A DNA stretch of 64,000 bases from Warburgia ugandensis (Eukaryota > Streptophyta > Magnoliopsida > Canellales > Canellaceae): the NCBI GenBank assembly GCA_035236585.1, contig CP141134.1:22002414-22066413 (forward strand), written 5' to 3'. The translations under genes were made by a program, and so were the position numbers. Position 1 is the first letter of the stretch; every line of letters starts with the position of its first letter. Below are positions 34,987 to 48,173 of the stretch, one piece after another. The notes below the pieces were generated by a model. That model worked only from the letters and a program-made list of their open reading frames with translations. It searched no databases and had not been told where the DNA came from.

Positions 34987-37717
34987 TGATAAGTATTCAA
35001 TTTTGTATTAAAATACCCAATTAATAATCCATCTGCTATGAATTATAGGCATTATTCTAGGATTTTTCTAAAATTTCACAACACATGCATTTTTGAACTA
35101 ATAATTAAAAAGTTTGATATTTCATAGTTTCAGGAGATAAACTAGAGTAATATGTAATTAATCACAATTGCCTACAATTTAATTAGTGTTTTTACTCTTT
35201 TAAAGGTGTCAAGATGATGATCCAATTACCAAGATCAACCAAGATGAGAGCTAAAGATCAAGATCAAATCAAGAGAGCCATGACCTAACCAAACCTTAAT
35301 CAAGGTTCAAGATCATCCTATGGCAAGCAAGAAATCAATTGAAAAATTCAAAGGTGACTAAAATGGGCTCATGCACCATTCATGCATTTCCACCACCTTC
35401 GCATGGGAGCCATGAAAGCCACCTAAGCCATTTGAGCCATGAAAAAAGGTGCAAGCTAAGGAAGCCATGAAAGCCTTAAAGCCAAGGGAAGCTATCCACT
35501 CAAGCCAAGCCACATGGAGTTGCATAATTGGTAGATTTCTAGAAGCAAGTATCCTTTGCTAGAAGTTTGATTTTCAAGGAATAATTAGAAATTTTTGAGG
35601 GAGATTTGTATATGGTAAAGGTAATTATGCATTGGTGGACCAATCAAGAGAGAAAACTTATATTTTATTTTCTTTTTCATTCCACCTTCCACCTTCCAAC
35701 ATCCAATTAGGGTTTCCAACAAATTTCACTTAATGGGGAGGCACTTCCTATAAAACTAGTGCCTCCCACATTACATAGTTTGGCATGACCTGCACTTTCT
35801 AACACCATCCATCTAGTTCCACTGCCCATCTCCTCCATTCATCGCTCATCTTACAATCCGCATGATCCATCTTAACCACCCAACTTAGGGTTTTTTCCAT
35901 GATTTTTTCTTTTTTTGGGAGATGCCCTCCTAAAAAAGTGGCACATCCCACCTTAGTTGTATGGAATCTCCACTCCACCTAACTACTTGCTAACTCCATT
36001 ACCAAATCTCTATCTCTATCTCTCCATGTTAGTGATTATAATCTTCTTTCTATTTCTCTCTTCAAGCATGGAATGTCACCATTTTTCTACTCCCATGCAA
36101 CCCAAATTTCCACATCAAAATCACCTTGGGATTTCACTTTCCAATTGCATGAAGATTTCTATCTATCCTTCTTACCTCATCATTCCACTTCCATTAGGTT
36201 AGAATCTTCAAATATTTTGAAACACCAAACTCTATAAAACTCCAAGGCACAGATACCTAAGGTTGGGATGCCTCTTTCTTAGAAAGTGATGCCTCATCCA
36301 AGGCGAATTCATAGGGAGGTCTTGGGTTGTTGCTTTCTCTTATCTTCCAAGGCTCCATTCAAGCTCTTTGTTCTTTGATTTTCAAGTGTCTTTTCCATAT
36401 TAGTTCCTTACTTTGTTTCATGAGCTATTGCTTGTTTTTTCTTTCTGTTCCTCCTAGTTTCTTTGACATTATCCATCCTTATTTTCTCTTGAGTTTTGCA
36501 TCTCTTTTGCAAGTCCTTCTAGCTTGTTTCTACTAGATTCACGACCTCTTATATATTGTAGTGACAGCCAAGAGAAAAGCTACCTTGAATCTCTTTATTT
36601 CCTCTTCATTCTCCTCTCTTGTTCTTGCCTTGTTTTAGATCATTTGCTCCTATTCCTTCCCATCATTCAAGCATATTTTATATTGATTTCTTGTTAGGTT
36701 TCACATGCATATTATCTAAGATTAATTTGAGATTGTTGGAGAGTGTTTAATATTTGATTTGAATCAAGTTCTAAGCATTAGAAAGGTGCACAATTTCCAA
36801 GTTTTCTATCTATGAACATGAGCACCAATTTTGATATATTGTCAAGTGAATCAATGAAATTATTGGAGGAGCATGATTAATGTTTAATTTTAGCATTAAA
36901 GTACTTCAATTCTTGAGTGTTATATTTCATTGAAAGTGCTTATTAATTTTCCTTCCATGCCTTGATTTGAGATTCATATACACCATATTTTTGAAAATTT
37001 TCATCTCACGATTCATGTATAATGTCCAACAGCCCATACACTTTGTTTGCTTGAAATCTTAAGAACCCATTTAGCTTTTTAGTTAGTTTAATGAGTATTT
37101 TGATTAGTTTTCATATTAGTTAGCTTTTAATTAATAATTATTAGCCATCTTTCACTTCATGAACCACAGACACACTTTCATAGCCCTGTGCATGGTGATT
37201 GAAGTTCATGTTTAAATTATTGGTTTATTCGTTGCTTAGATTAAGTCTAGATTTTTGTAATTACTTGTTTTACGTATTAGTTTAGTTTAGAAAATTTCTA
37301 TTTTAGTTATAGAAATTCCTATTTTTCTGAAAGTTTCAGGTTTAGAGAAGTTTTAGTTTGGGAATGTTTCATTTTTAGCAAGTTTCCTTAGTTTAAATTT
37401 TCAAGATTTATTCATTCTATTTTTACATTAGTTTCTTTTATTTAATGCATGTTGGGTAGAATTTTTTTTTAATTTCATCTAATTTCTTTATTTTTAGAAA
37501 GTTTTCTTTAGTTATGGTTTCTAAATTGATGCATGTTTCCAATTCCATATTGTTTAAATTCCTAGTTTAATCAAAACCTTATTTCTTTAGCTAAGATAAG
37601 TTACTTAAATAAGATCCAATCAATTGAAAATTCTAAGAGATTCCTCTTGGGATCAACCTTTCTCACTTGTAATTACTACTTTGATTGTATGCTGTGAGTA
37701 ATTTTAAAGCTACACCA
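34987..37717 (+). mobile_element. Second solo LTR of family D (2.73 kb)
   Basis: It begins TGATAAGTATTCAATTTTG and ends ...GCTACACCA. The flanks TTAGT (34982-34986) and TTGGT (37718-37722) agree in four of five bases, consistent with an old target duplication. It is related throughout to the LTR at 26520-32851. A TATA-like box at 36232-36240 indicates plus orientation. It sits between gag and protease relics of the minus-strand Athila-like element, splitting them. No primer site or polypurine tract is attached, so it is probably a solo LTR. Frames at 35957-36202 and 36327-36536 are incidental, hydrophobic and domain-free. Confidence 0.78.
36232..36240 (+). promoter_or_regulatory. TATA-like box of second family D LTR
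   Basis: CTATAAAAC in the same relative place as the box at 31292-31299. Confidence 0.45.
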
Positions 37718-37722
37718 TTGGT

Positions 37723-38300
37723 CATGAAAGCCCCTCCAGTAGTAATGTCTATCATGCATTGGTTCTACGGTGTTAGACCTTCGTAAAAGTATTGGACCCA
37801 TTACCACTTTTCAAATCTATACTAGGGACATTTCAAAAGAATGTCCTTCCAATGATCCTAGCACTCATAGAAATGCTCTTCCTTTTTATGATGGAAATTT
37901 ATGATTTCGTGCTTGAAGGCGTGGTTTTGTGGACTAGGAAAAGCTTATTTAGGAATTTTCTAGATAGTTGATCCCATGCGGATATAGACCCTACTTCTAG
38001 AGAGTTGATCTATGCCTTAGCTTTATCTTTAAGAGAAAATGGGAATAGCCTCAACCTAATAGAGTTATCTGAGAAAAATGCAATATTTTTAAGGTAGAAT
38101 AAATGCCAAAGAATTTCTTCACATTGTGGTATGGATCCTCCTTGTCTAACCCATGAAAATTTGGCAAAAGCTAAATAACTCATAGTTTCAACTCAAAGTA
38201 ATTTGCATTAGTTGCAGGTAGAGCTATACAAGATGGTAAGTTGAATTGAACCAACATAGAATAATCTTCCAATGGTTTCACTTCTACTACCATGTTGGCT
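37723..38300 (-). pseudogene. Gag (capsid) fossil, Athila-like
   Basis: On the minus strand the region reads KEDPYHNVKKFFGIYSTLK, then IRLRLFPFSLKDKAKA and SAWDQLSRKFLNK. This order matches the capsid core of Athila/Tat gag (EDP..HL..F..I...., IRL.LFPFSL.D.AK.W, ..TW..L...FL.KFF). It lies upstream of the protease and reverse transcriptase relics in the sense direction, on the far side of a family D LTR. It is broken. No zinc knuckle was recognised. Confidence 0.75.
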
Positions 38301-41188
38301 GGCCATTACTATGGCAAGGATTTCTTGATCTTCTAGAGTCCTTTGGCCTTGCTTCATAGTATGTTCAATCTTTGAATCTAAGGTACTAGATTAGGATTAA
38401 GTAATAAATGACTGTGCATACACCAATAGATGGTGTAATGGACCTTTTTATATAGAAGAAAATGAAGTTATTGTATATAATAAGAGAGGTTTTTTTTTTC
38501 GTACCTAGTCTAGAGGAGACCTAAACTAGACACTGCAACCTTAATGTTGAATCAAGCAAGCAAACAAACATGGATAACAAATATTCCTAACCCTTTTGAA
38601 ATTCAAGATATCCCTTATTTGAAATTCTTTCCAAAACCAAAATAGTGGAAAAAAAATTCTTTTAAAAGTGACTCTGAAGATCCTGATTGTCATTTCTTAC
38701 ACAAACACAAAGATTTTATGATGAAATGAATGTTTCATTTCTACCAAAAATCCAATTAAGTTTCCTCTATTTTTTGGACATATGGCATTTGAAGCATGCA
38801 TGTGAAACACTTGATAGATAATACAAATAATTTTCATCATTTTGAAAAAAATACACAAAACTTATCACATCCCAGAACTTCCAATCACAACATATTCTAC
38901 TAAATACAAATGAGTCCATAATCATGAAAGTAAATATACATTTGCATTTATCAATAAATCATAAAGCTAACCTAAAGTTGTAAAGCTCACCCTTTAGATA
39001 TTGAAAAATCTCAATCTTCTAAAATTTTTAACTCCATACCTGCTTTCATGTTTGACCTATTCATCCTTGTATTCTAATTTTTCAAATATGAGACATTGTA
39101 AACAATTACATTATCTCAACAATCATGCAGAATAAATTGCTGTTTTGTCATGCAGTACATGATTTACATAATTAACGCATTATGAGAATTTATTGTGCTT
39201 AAACAAAATCCATGATGTTTCAAAGTAAGTACTCATGCAGAAATTGTAGATTCTCAAATTGAACATTTATGAAATAAGTTTACAGGTGCAATTCAATAAA
39301 GCTAATGAATCATAAGTCTATCATGATTTCTAAAAATATTATTGTGTTTCTTTTTCTTAAGGACTAAAGCATTTTAAGCTTTTATCATTTCATGAACATT
39401 TAACTTTACTATGACCATTTTCCATGATTAGACACATAAGCATTCTAAATTCATTCACAACACAATTGTTCTTCAAGATTGTTGACCATGCATAATCATT
39501 TATGTTATCCATATAAATGTCTAAGTAGTTTATCATTTGATAGTTAAATTAACTTGTGAAGAGTGAGGTATCTAACATTCCCATTATCATGCATAAAGGT
39601 AGTTATCTAACATCTTAGTCTTCACAAACACAATGCATTTCTATATGCAATAATAAATCAGTTCATGATCATCTAGAATCACTCATAATGCTCAAGCAGT
39701 CTAACACCTCAATAAGCTAATCATGCTAAAACCATCGGTTTAAAAAAATCAACATGTATTATAATACTAATAGAAATGCCATTAGCAAGGTGTAAACATC
39801 AAAGTATGATATAAATAAATAAAAAAGTCATTCAACAAGGTCAAGTAGCATACTATATGCTCGAAATCTGATCGTTAGCAAACCGATGTCTAATAAATCC
39901 TCGATTTGGAAAACCAAAAGCTGTTCTTGGTTTTCAAAAGCATAATCATCAATTAATATACACAATTATCTTATTAGATTAAATCAAAATGAAAACCATA
40001 AATGTGAAAATTGGCCTCATGACTTATGAGGCAAAAATCCATGGGGAAAAATAAGTAACTCGTTGTGGAAAACTTATTACTCCTGAACCCATGCAATCCT
40101 ACTACCATGGACTAGTCTAAACTCTTGAGAAATGACTAGCATGCCTAGTATACTGAACTACATAGACATCTATGCTTGTAGGGCCCTACCACCACTCACT
40201 GGTGACTACCATGACCTATATTTCGTCATGTGGATAGCCTCATGGCCATGATTCATCGGACCTCATGGGGCTACCTAGCTACTACTCAGAGCACTTCCCC
40301 ATGAGAAGATACTCCTACAACCTTGCCATCTCCATAGTAGGGATGATATCAATCTCATATATCTCAGAGGTCAGTGGCCAACTACACCTCCTAGCATAGG
40401 GTCTCAAGGACTCCAATGATGCATAGTACGCCTACCTCCAGGTCTTACTACTGCCCTAGGAGTGCAAGCCTTTGAGTCTTATGATACTAGAGCACTTGCC
40501 AAATAGCGATCCAAGACTTAGGATGTTCTAGGAGTGACTGCCCAAAACATCAACAAAATCCATATCCTGTAGGACTTAGAGTTGTTCATAGAGTGCTTGC
40601 CTAAAGCATCAATGAAACCATAACCATTAGGGATTACAGGTGCTCGTGGAGCATTTGCATAAATATCAATAAATCTGCATCCACCAGGACTTACGACTAC
40701 TCATCAAGCTGTAAAAACATATCTTTGTGAGAATTCAAAACATGCATTTTTTATTCATATACAAGATAATAGTTTTTCAATTCCCAAAAGTATGCATCCA
40801 ATGCATTGATTATGAAAGATAAATATTGAAATAATATCATAAAAATGCACATTGCTAAGTGAACCATAGTTAAACTAGTGATAAAGCCTTTGTTAGTAAA
40901 GATAAACAAGTTACAACTCAAGTTCATGGCTTATAAATATCTATTGCATTTGTCCATAGCATTTTAAGATCCTTTCTAAGTTTAAATCTGAGTCAATTCA
41001 TGTGAATACGATCATTTGCAGTCTTACATATTGTAGCTAGCTCATTTCAACAAATAGTAGTAAAAAAAAATTAGGTTAAAATAAACCTAATTAAGGGCTA
41101 CTGATTACACAATTGTTATTCTATCTCTTAGTTGTAAAGACCTTAAGATTATTCCTTCTAGCTTTTAGTCTTGAGTACCAACCATGAG
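38301..41188 (-). mobile_element. Unassigned repeat-like region, possibly a worn minus-strand LTR
   Basis: There are no domains and no reading frames of note. The words around 38640-38705 (AGTGGAAAAAAAATTC, then TTGTCATTTCTTAC) loosely parallel the U5 end of family A LTRs in minus orientation, at 13975-14040. The 40130-40720 part has several related phrases built on CATC(A)AT..., AGTG and TTAGG, suggesting internal duplications. Element X inserted at its right edge; the sequence continues after 59124. Confidence 0.35.
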
Positions 41189-41193
41189 TTTAA
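41189..41193. repeat. Left target-site duplication TTTAA of the X/Y composite
   Basis: TTTAA directly before TGTAATGACCCCG, repeated exactly at 59120-59124 after ...GGGTCATCACA. Confidence 0.88.
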
Positions 41194-41767
41194 TGTAATG
41201 ACCCCGAATTTTTGTAACTTATTAAGGCAAATTAATATAGTTTGAATTTCTAGGAATTCTGGGCTGGAATATTAGGTTATTAAAAATTCTCTTTTTATGG
41301 AGATTATATCATGAATTAAAACATAGAAATTATGGCTGTACTTGAAAAACTAATCAAAACAACATTAAGTACATTCAATTCTGAGTTAAAATGAAAATTC
41401 CTTAATTTTCTCCATTTGGGGGTAAAATGGTAATTTTACCCATATTCCATATCCAAGAAATAAGATCTCAATATTCATGAAGTACTTAGAAATACGATTC
41501 CAATGCCACTAAGTACGCTCGATTCCGAGTTCGGACAAATATTGCCTATTATTCTCCAATTTTGGAGTTCAAAGGGCAAAAATGTCTTTTCACATAAAAG
41601 TGGGGCCCACAAAGTGGGCCAACGTTCTAGAAGCAACAATAATTGCTCAGTGCCTTATTTCTGGTAGTGGAGATTGTAGTGGAGAATGGAGAATGCACTT
41701 GTAATAAAAAAATTATAAAGTAATAAAATATCCTATCAAAAGAAATGATAAAAAATTCAAATTTGGT

Positions 41768-41775
41768 TATAAATA
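41768..41775 (+). promoter_or_regulatory. TATA box of X 5' LTR
   Basis: TATAAATA, 574 bp after the LTR start. It is matched at 55251-55258 in the 3' LTR. Confidence 0.65.
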
Positions 41776-42137
41776 TGTCCCAAAATTTTCCAAAAATTTT
41801 CAAAACCTTAGCCACAAAATTTCCAAATCTTCCTTGGAGTTTCAGCCCCAAATTCTCATTCATCCCTCCCCAATTTCTATTTTTCTTATTTCTCTCTCCT
41901 CTTTCTAAGTGGAACAAGAGACCTAAATTCAATTAGGCACTCCATTCTAGGTAGAATCTGATAAATTCCACCATCCATAACCTCCTATACTACACTATAT
42001 ACAAAAGCCCCAAATCAATTTCAAGATCTAATGGTTCCAACAACAGAAAATCACAAAAACGGGGACAATCGGGCTATATTATCATTAACCAATAATTCTC
42101 TCAAATTGGGCATCAAATATATGTTTTTTATCCAATC

Positions 42138-42145
42138 AGGTAGGT
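42138..42145 (+). promoter_or_regulatory. Splice-donor-like AGGTAGGT motif
   Basis: AATCAGGTAGGTGGAA fits the plant 5' splice-site consensus AG|GTAGGT. The same word occurs at the equivalent place in eight LTR copies of two families (1328, 5310, 9120, 29755, 42138, 47178, 55621 and 61712), with a near match in a ninth (about 16061). Use as a donor is inferred from the motif only. Confidence 0.45.
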
Positions 42146-42972
42146 GGAACTACTTCCTATACATATTTATTATGGTGTAATGTAATTTTTATTTTTATTT
42201 TTATTTAATTTGAATGAAAAATTGTAAAAATAAAGTAAATACCAGAGCCTTCAATTCATGGTGATAGAGAGCTCAGATTGAAATTCTGAGCTTTCCAATC
42301 GATCCAGAAGAAAAACACCTAGGGTAAAAATTTTAAGAAAATCTAACAAGGTTTGGACCCTCAATTGAGAGAGATTAGTTCTATTGGGCCCAGATCAAAT
42401 ATGGACCCTAGGAACAGCTGTAAACTTTAATTTAAGATTTTGGAGTCATATGAACTCCAAATTGAGAACAGAAAGAAGCTATGGAAAGCTTGTAATGTCT
42501 AGTTTCTAATGAAGTCATAATATGTCTAAAAATTATTCCTGAATTATTCTATATTTTGGAAATAAATGTCTAATTTCTAAGATCTTCAAGATCTGAGGTG
42601 ATCAGATCTTGGAAATTTATTTTAATGATGATATAATACTATAATAAAGTAATATCTATAGTTAATTTGGATAGATCTAGGATAAATTAGGGAATCTACC
42701 CTTTATGGTAGAAAAACCCTAAAAATACAAAGGGACTCACTTGATCAATGAGATCAAGTATGATCAGATCCTTGGGATGGATTAAATGGATGATATTATG
42801 ATGGAATCCAGTTAGATCATGGATGAAATGTGACAAAATCAAGTGGATATGATTTTGGATCTTAATGGATTAAAAGCCTTAAAGGTAATAAAAACCCTTG
42901 ATCTAAAGGAAAACACCTAAGATCTAATGGTTGGATCATATTTAAAAGTTTATAATAATCTTAATATAATTA

Positions 42973-43131
42973 TTTTAATTGTCTTTTATTGGATATAGAA
43001 GTGTAAATGTGATTTATGTTCTAAGGTTTAATTGTCTTTTATTGGATATAAAAGTGTAAATGTGATTTATGTTCTAAGTTTTAATTGTCTTTTATTGGAT
43101 ATAAAAGTGTAAATGTGATTTATGTTCTAAG
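42973..43131. repeat. 53-bp tandem repeat, three units
   Basis: Units at 42973-43025, 43026-43078 and 43079-43131, each with TTTAATTGTC...TTATGTTCTAAG. The 3' LTR of the same element has two units (56454-56559). Confidence 0.9.
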
Positions 43132-45480
43132 TTAGAAAGCATGATAGTGTAAACTTTAAATTTTAGTATGATATGCCCTAAATGAGTAATTTGTTAGTAG
43201 ATTTGATTATCTTAGGATCATGTTAGTGTAAATTAGGATTTAAACATGATTTTATTATAATAGAAGATGTGTTTCATAACTTAGGATCATGTTAGTTTTA
43301 TTTCACTAGATTAAGTTACATTCATAGGAAGAATGTTAGTATATAGTTGTTAAACTTATATTTGATTTATGCTTTCAAGTTGATGATTTACTTATTGTCA
43401 AATTTTATTCAATTGTTAAGTAGTTGTTAAGATATAATGAACATAAATCACCAAAAATGTAAACTAATGAAATATAGAGATTCATGGACAACTAAGTTAA
43501 ATGAATGATTTTGACTTAATAAGGGTTATAGTTAGTAGGATAATATAAGAAATGATTTATCATTTCCTTGGCCCAAGTAGGAAAATAATGAACATCCATT
43601 GATGACATTGTGCATATGTGACGACCCGGGTTTTTGAAACATGATTTGTAAAGTATTTTGAAAGGCAGGGCCCTTAAGAGTGTAAAAAAATTTTGCAAAA
43701 CAAAGCAGCGGAAATTCTTTTCTTTAGAACTTGTTTTGAAAACCCAAGTCACCACTTTATACATAACATAAGTACAATTTGTGTACAAAATAAAATTCCA
43801 CTGAAGGAATATACTTTTATTAAACTCCATAATCCATCCAGTGGTTCACAGTACAGCTAAATCTAGTACAATACTTGTCCAAATTACATAATCTAAAACT
43901 CAAGCTCACCATACAATAAAACTCTCAACAAAGAAAAATACATGTCTTCAAGGGTATACCTTGAAGATTATTCTCTTCAAGTCTTCTATAGTCTTCAGCT
44001 CCTAACTCTCCTTCCTTGGATCTGAGATATTGCAACAAGTACAATATCTCAGCAAGCAATGCTTGGTAGGGGATTCAAGAAACATAACATTGACAATGTA
44101 ATTCCAATACTTCATAATCTCATTATCCTTAAACATACTCTTTACTTTGTAGGTTATGTATATCTATATACATACATACATACATACCCATTCTTAGGTA
44201 AACCAGTTAAATTCGTGAAAATAGTCAAATATCATTCCCAACTAAGCTGATCAATTCTCTTCATTTTAAGAATTTTATATTACAACTAATCTCATACTGG
44301 GAATTTCCCTTCTTGGGAAATATTGGTAATATACAATTACTTAGCATTTCATTATGTTATAACATAAGGCATTTCACTATGCCTATTCTCATATACATCA
44401 TAGTGCAAAATAATCAGAAAGGTTGCTATGCTGTAGTCTGATCCATACTAGCGCGCTCGAATAACTGCCCTGTTCACCACTGATACCACGGTGGAAAATA
44501 TTATGTCACTGCCCGTATGGGGGCAAGACTTTCACAGTGGTGGCCTTCCCATAATTGCCACTCCCCGACTTTTAGCCTCTCATTGGGCAAGGTATCATCA
44601 TATCATCAAATTTCAAGGAGCGGGTGGCCAAACCCTCATAACTCCTCTAGCAATAGCATCCCCTAAGCTCATGCCTATTAAAACAAACTCACAAGCCTCC
44701 AAGCTTGTATGTAAAATAGATTTCATATATATCAGACCATATGTCTGTTTACTTAGGGTTGAAATATTTTCTAGTTCCCTATTCACTTATAGTTTAGTCC
44801 TTAACCATCTTATATGTGTTTGGTTGGATTATAAGGTTTTCAAGAGATTTAATACAAGTATTATCATTACTCTTGTCAATATAAGATCATGAGTACAATC
44901 ATGTATGCATTCATCAAATCCTCCTACCTTTAAGGATTGATCTTTTTTCCCCAATCTTCCATGATCCTAACTGATGTATGTAATTTGTACATCCATACAT
45001 ATTGTCAATATATAAATTGTAAACAATCTTATTGATCACTAGATCTGATGTTTAGAATGATCTTTAGATCATTCATATCTAAGTATTTTTCTATCTCTAA
45101 GTCTTTGTATGTTCATCTCCTTGATCTTGATCTTTCATAGATCCTTTGATTGACAATCTACACATGTTGATCAAGGTCCTAGATTTTTTATCATCTAGTT
45201 CTTCTTTGATCTAAGTTCAGTTCTTAGATCATCCCTATCGAGGATGATCTTGGTTTTCTTCCTTGAATCATCTTTGATCAAGGGTTTGGATTATCTAATC
45301 TAATGAACTATAACAAGTATACTAATAAACATACATACTAAGTACAATATAGTGTTCTTATTCTTATTGTTCCTGATCATCCAAGATCTAATGGATCTTG
45401 TTTGATCATCCTTATCTTACTTACTGTTTTTATTAGGATTAGGTAATTTACTAACCTTTTATGCTCTTATTATTATCATT

Positions 45481-45502
45481 CAACCAGTTAATGTGCTGGT
45501 TG
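45481..45502 (-). other. Conserved stem-loop in Y LTR
   Basis: CAACCAG/CTGGTTG, as in E1. Confidence 0.5.
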
Positions 45503-46769
45503 AAGGTAGCTTATTCAAGCCTAAATCTAGACTACTCCTCTTATTTCCAATTGGCTAAGGCTTACTAGCTGAATGGGTGAACACAAAGTGGTTACTTCAA
45601 TCCTCATGTAAGGAGGCGTTTAGACCTCATAAACGCCAATAGAAGGTAGGGGAAGAGCGAGGCTCTATTAGATAACCCCCTTAACCACTATGTTCATCAT
45701 TCACTAGAATGACCATAGCTCAACCTTTCATAAGGTTCCTATAAGCATGTTTACCCTAAGTACTCTTTCTAATGGATTTTAATTAAGTCCATGAATATTT
45801 ATAATGTCATTCATGGGGTTTATTATTCTTTTCCTAATTTGGGCCAAGGACTTGATAATCCTTATATTGTCCTACTAACTATAACCCTTACTAATTAAGT
45901 CCAAAGTACTCCATTCTTATTTGTGTCATGAAACTCTGCTTTCTCATTAGAATACATTTTTGATGTTTTATGCTCTTTATCTCATAACAAGTAAATCTAC
46001 TAATAACATTCAACCATAAATGAATTATAAATTCAAAGCATAAAACTACATAATCTAACATTCAATGAAAATGAGGCAAGGTACTTAAATTAAATCTAGC
46101 ACCTTATGATAACAATGAAACACATATCATGCTAAACTCTAAATGTTATACTAGCATGCTTTATAACATAATAATATAAAATGAAACTAATTACATTTAC
46201 ATTTTTAGAAACCTTTACTTATGATCCAACCATTTGATCTTGGATCTTTTCCTTTGATTAAGGATTTTAGTTGTATTTAGGGAATTTTCTCTATTAAGGT
46301 CAAAATATCATATTGATCTATTTTTGTCATAATCCATTCATGATTTCCTTGGATTTCATCATATAAACATTTATTCTTTCCATCCCAAGGGTCTGATCAC
46401 ACTTGATCTCATTGATCAAGTGAGTCCCTTTGTATTTTTAGGATTTTTCTACCATAAAGGGTAGATCCCTTAATATATCTCATATCTATCCAATTTAAAC
46501 ATATATCTCACTTTATTTAAGTAGTATATCATTATTAAAACATGTTTCTAAGATCTGATCATCTCAGGTCTTGAAAATCTATGTAATTGGAATCTTATTT
46601 CTTTAATACAGAAAGTTTTTACTAAATAATATGTCTATTTTATCATTCCATAAGAAAATAGAGGTTTCAAGCTTTCCATAGCTTCTTTCCAATCTCAATT
46701 TGGAGTTCAGATGACTTCGGAATTGAATTTGGACGTTTACAGTCTTCCTAGGGCCTGTATTTGATCTGG

Positions 46770-46950
46770 GCCCAGGAACGAATGGCCCAGATCGTTCGGG
46801 CGGAAAACCAAGCCGGGCGGACCGAGTCGGGTGCATCTTCTGCGCTGAAATGTCAAAGCACCCGCACGGGGCGTCCATGGAAGCACGCGGTAAGTCGTCC
46901 GTCCGATCTGGAGATCGGACAGTCCGTTTGGACCGTCCAATCAATCCCTT
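46770..46950. other. CpG-rich island in Y LTR
   Basis: CpG-dense block with GGGCGTCCATGGAAGC near 46877; the words GTCCATGGACG near 8641 and GCGTCCACGGACGC near 761 are similar. The flanking segments are conserved with E1 and E3, but the island itself is not. Confidence 0.6.
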
Positions 46951-47545
46951 CTCAATTGAAGGACCAAAACTTCTCAGATCTTTCTAAAACTTCTACCCTA
47001 GGGGTTTGGGACCATTCTGGATTGATTGGTGGAGTCATATTTTTCATCTGAGCACTCTATCATCATGAATTAAGGGTTCTATTGTTTACTTTATTTTTAC
47101 CTTTTTATAACCAAAATAAATTACAGAAAAATAAAAATTACATAAAACAGTACTAAACATCTATGAAAAGGATTTCCACCTACCTAATTGGAGATAAAAC
47201 CTCGTTTATATGCCCAATTTAAAAAAATACCTTGTTGATGAAGATATGGCCTAAAATCCTCCTTTCTTGCAAATATCCGTTGTTTGGACCGTTGGATCTT
47301 GAAATTTCTTTGGGGGTTTTGTAGAATAGATATGTTGGGAAGTTTTGGATGGTGGAATTGATCAAATTAGATCTAGAACAGAGTGCTTAATTGATTTTAG
47401 GTCTCTTGTTCCAATCTAAAAAGAAAAACAAGTTGAAAAGAGATCTAACTCTTGGAAATTTTGGGTTTTTGGGGAGGGATCTAGATCTAATTTTTCAAAG
47501 AGATGAAGAGAATTTCGTAGGGATTTTATGAGGATTTTTGGGGTT

Positions 47546-47555
47546 GTATTTATAG
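47546..47555 (-). promoter_or_regulatory. TATA box of Y LTR
   Basis: CTATAAATAC on the minus strand, about 606 bp from the LTR start at 48161. Confidence 0.65.
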
Positions 47556-48161
47556 GCATTTTGGGTCTTTTTTCATGATTATAATATTTTATTTTTTTAT
47601 TATTAAATGGCATGAAAGTCTTCAATGCTCCCATGCCTAATTTTTCTTCCCCAAGACCAGCTGATATTTGTTGACCTATGTTTCACATGGGCTGCTGATA
47701 AAATTGGTTGTTGGGTACATGGTGGGCCCCATGTGGGCCCCACATGGTGTAAAAAGACCGTTTTGCCCTTTATGCATAAAATTTTGGGTTTTATTCCCAT
47801 GATCTCAGATTTGAGTGTACTTAGTGGTGTTGGATTCATATTTCTCAATACATTCTAAATTTTGATGTTTCATATTTTGATTTTTGGGAGATTTTGCTTT
47901 TTGGTTAAAATTACTATTTTACCCCTTTTGTCCAAGAAATGAAGAAACTTAAGGATTTCTCATCCGAATTAGAATTTTGTCGTGCTTACAATCATTTTGA
48001 AGGGTTTGCTAAGTTTAATTTCAATTTTACATGACTTATGATTTGATTATACTTTTATAAAAAGTATATTTTAAATAACCCTAATATTTCAGCCCGAAAT
48101 ATCTGAAACTCAAACTTTATTGATTTTTCTCAATCAATTTACAAAAATTGGGGTTATTACA

Positions 48162-48173
48162 ATCTTCCCCCCT
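48162..48173 (-). other. Polypurine tract of Y
   Basis: AAGGGGGGAAGAT-type purine run on the minus strand directly before the LTR, followed upstream by the conserved TTTCGAGGACAAAATTATTG block. Confidence 0.88.

Larger units (their letters stand above)
41194..43616 (+). mobile_element. Element X, 5' LTR, portion left of the Y insertion
   Basis: It begins TGTAATGACCCCGAATTTTTG and is collinear with 54689-57050, the first part of the X 3' LTR. By eye it differs by only a few percent, and long stretches (for example around 41520-41640 against 55015-55135) look identical. A TATA box lies at 41768-41775 and AGGTAGGT at 42138-42145. At 43617 the sequence switches to the minus-strand LTR terminus of element Y; the same point in the intact 3' LTR (near 57043) continues with CCATGGAAATTAATT. 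A 53-bp tandem repeat is present three times (42973-43131). Confidence 0.88.
43617..48161 (-). mobile_element. Element Y, 3' LTR (4.5 kb, family A)
   Basis: The minus-strand LTR runs from 48161 (TGTAATAACCCC) to 43617 (...CCCGGGTCGTCACA). The polypurine tract lies at 48162-48173. It is the longest uninterrupted family A LTR here and is collinear with both parts of the E1 3' LTR. Features are a TATA box at 47546-47555 (minus), AGGTAGGT at 47178-47185 (minus), a CpG-rich island at 46770-46950 and the stem-loop at 45481-45502. It lies inside the X 5' LTR. The five bases before it are GCATA; no matching repeat could be assigned, because the other end of Y is not present. ORFs at 46603-47051 fall in the island and have no domain. 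Confidence 0.9.
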
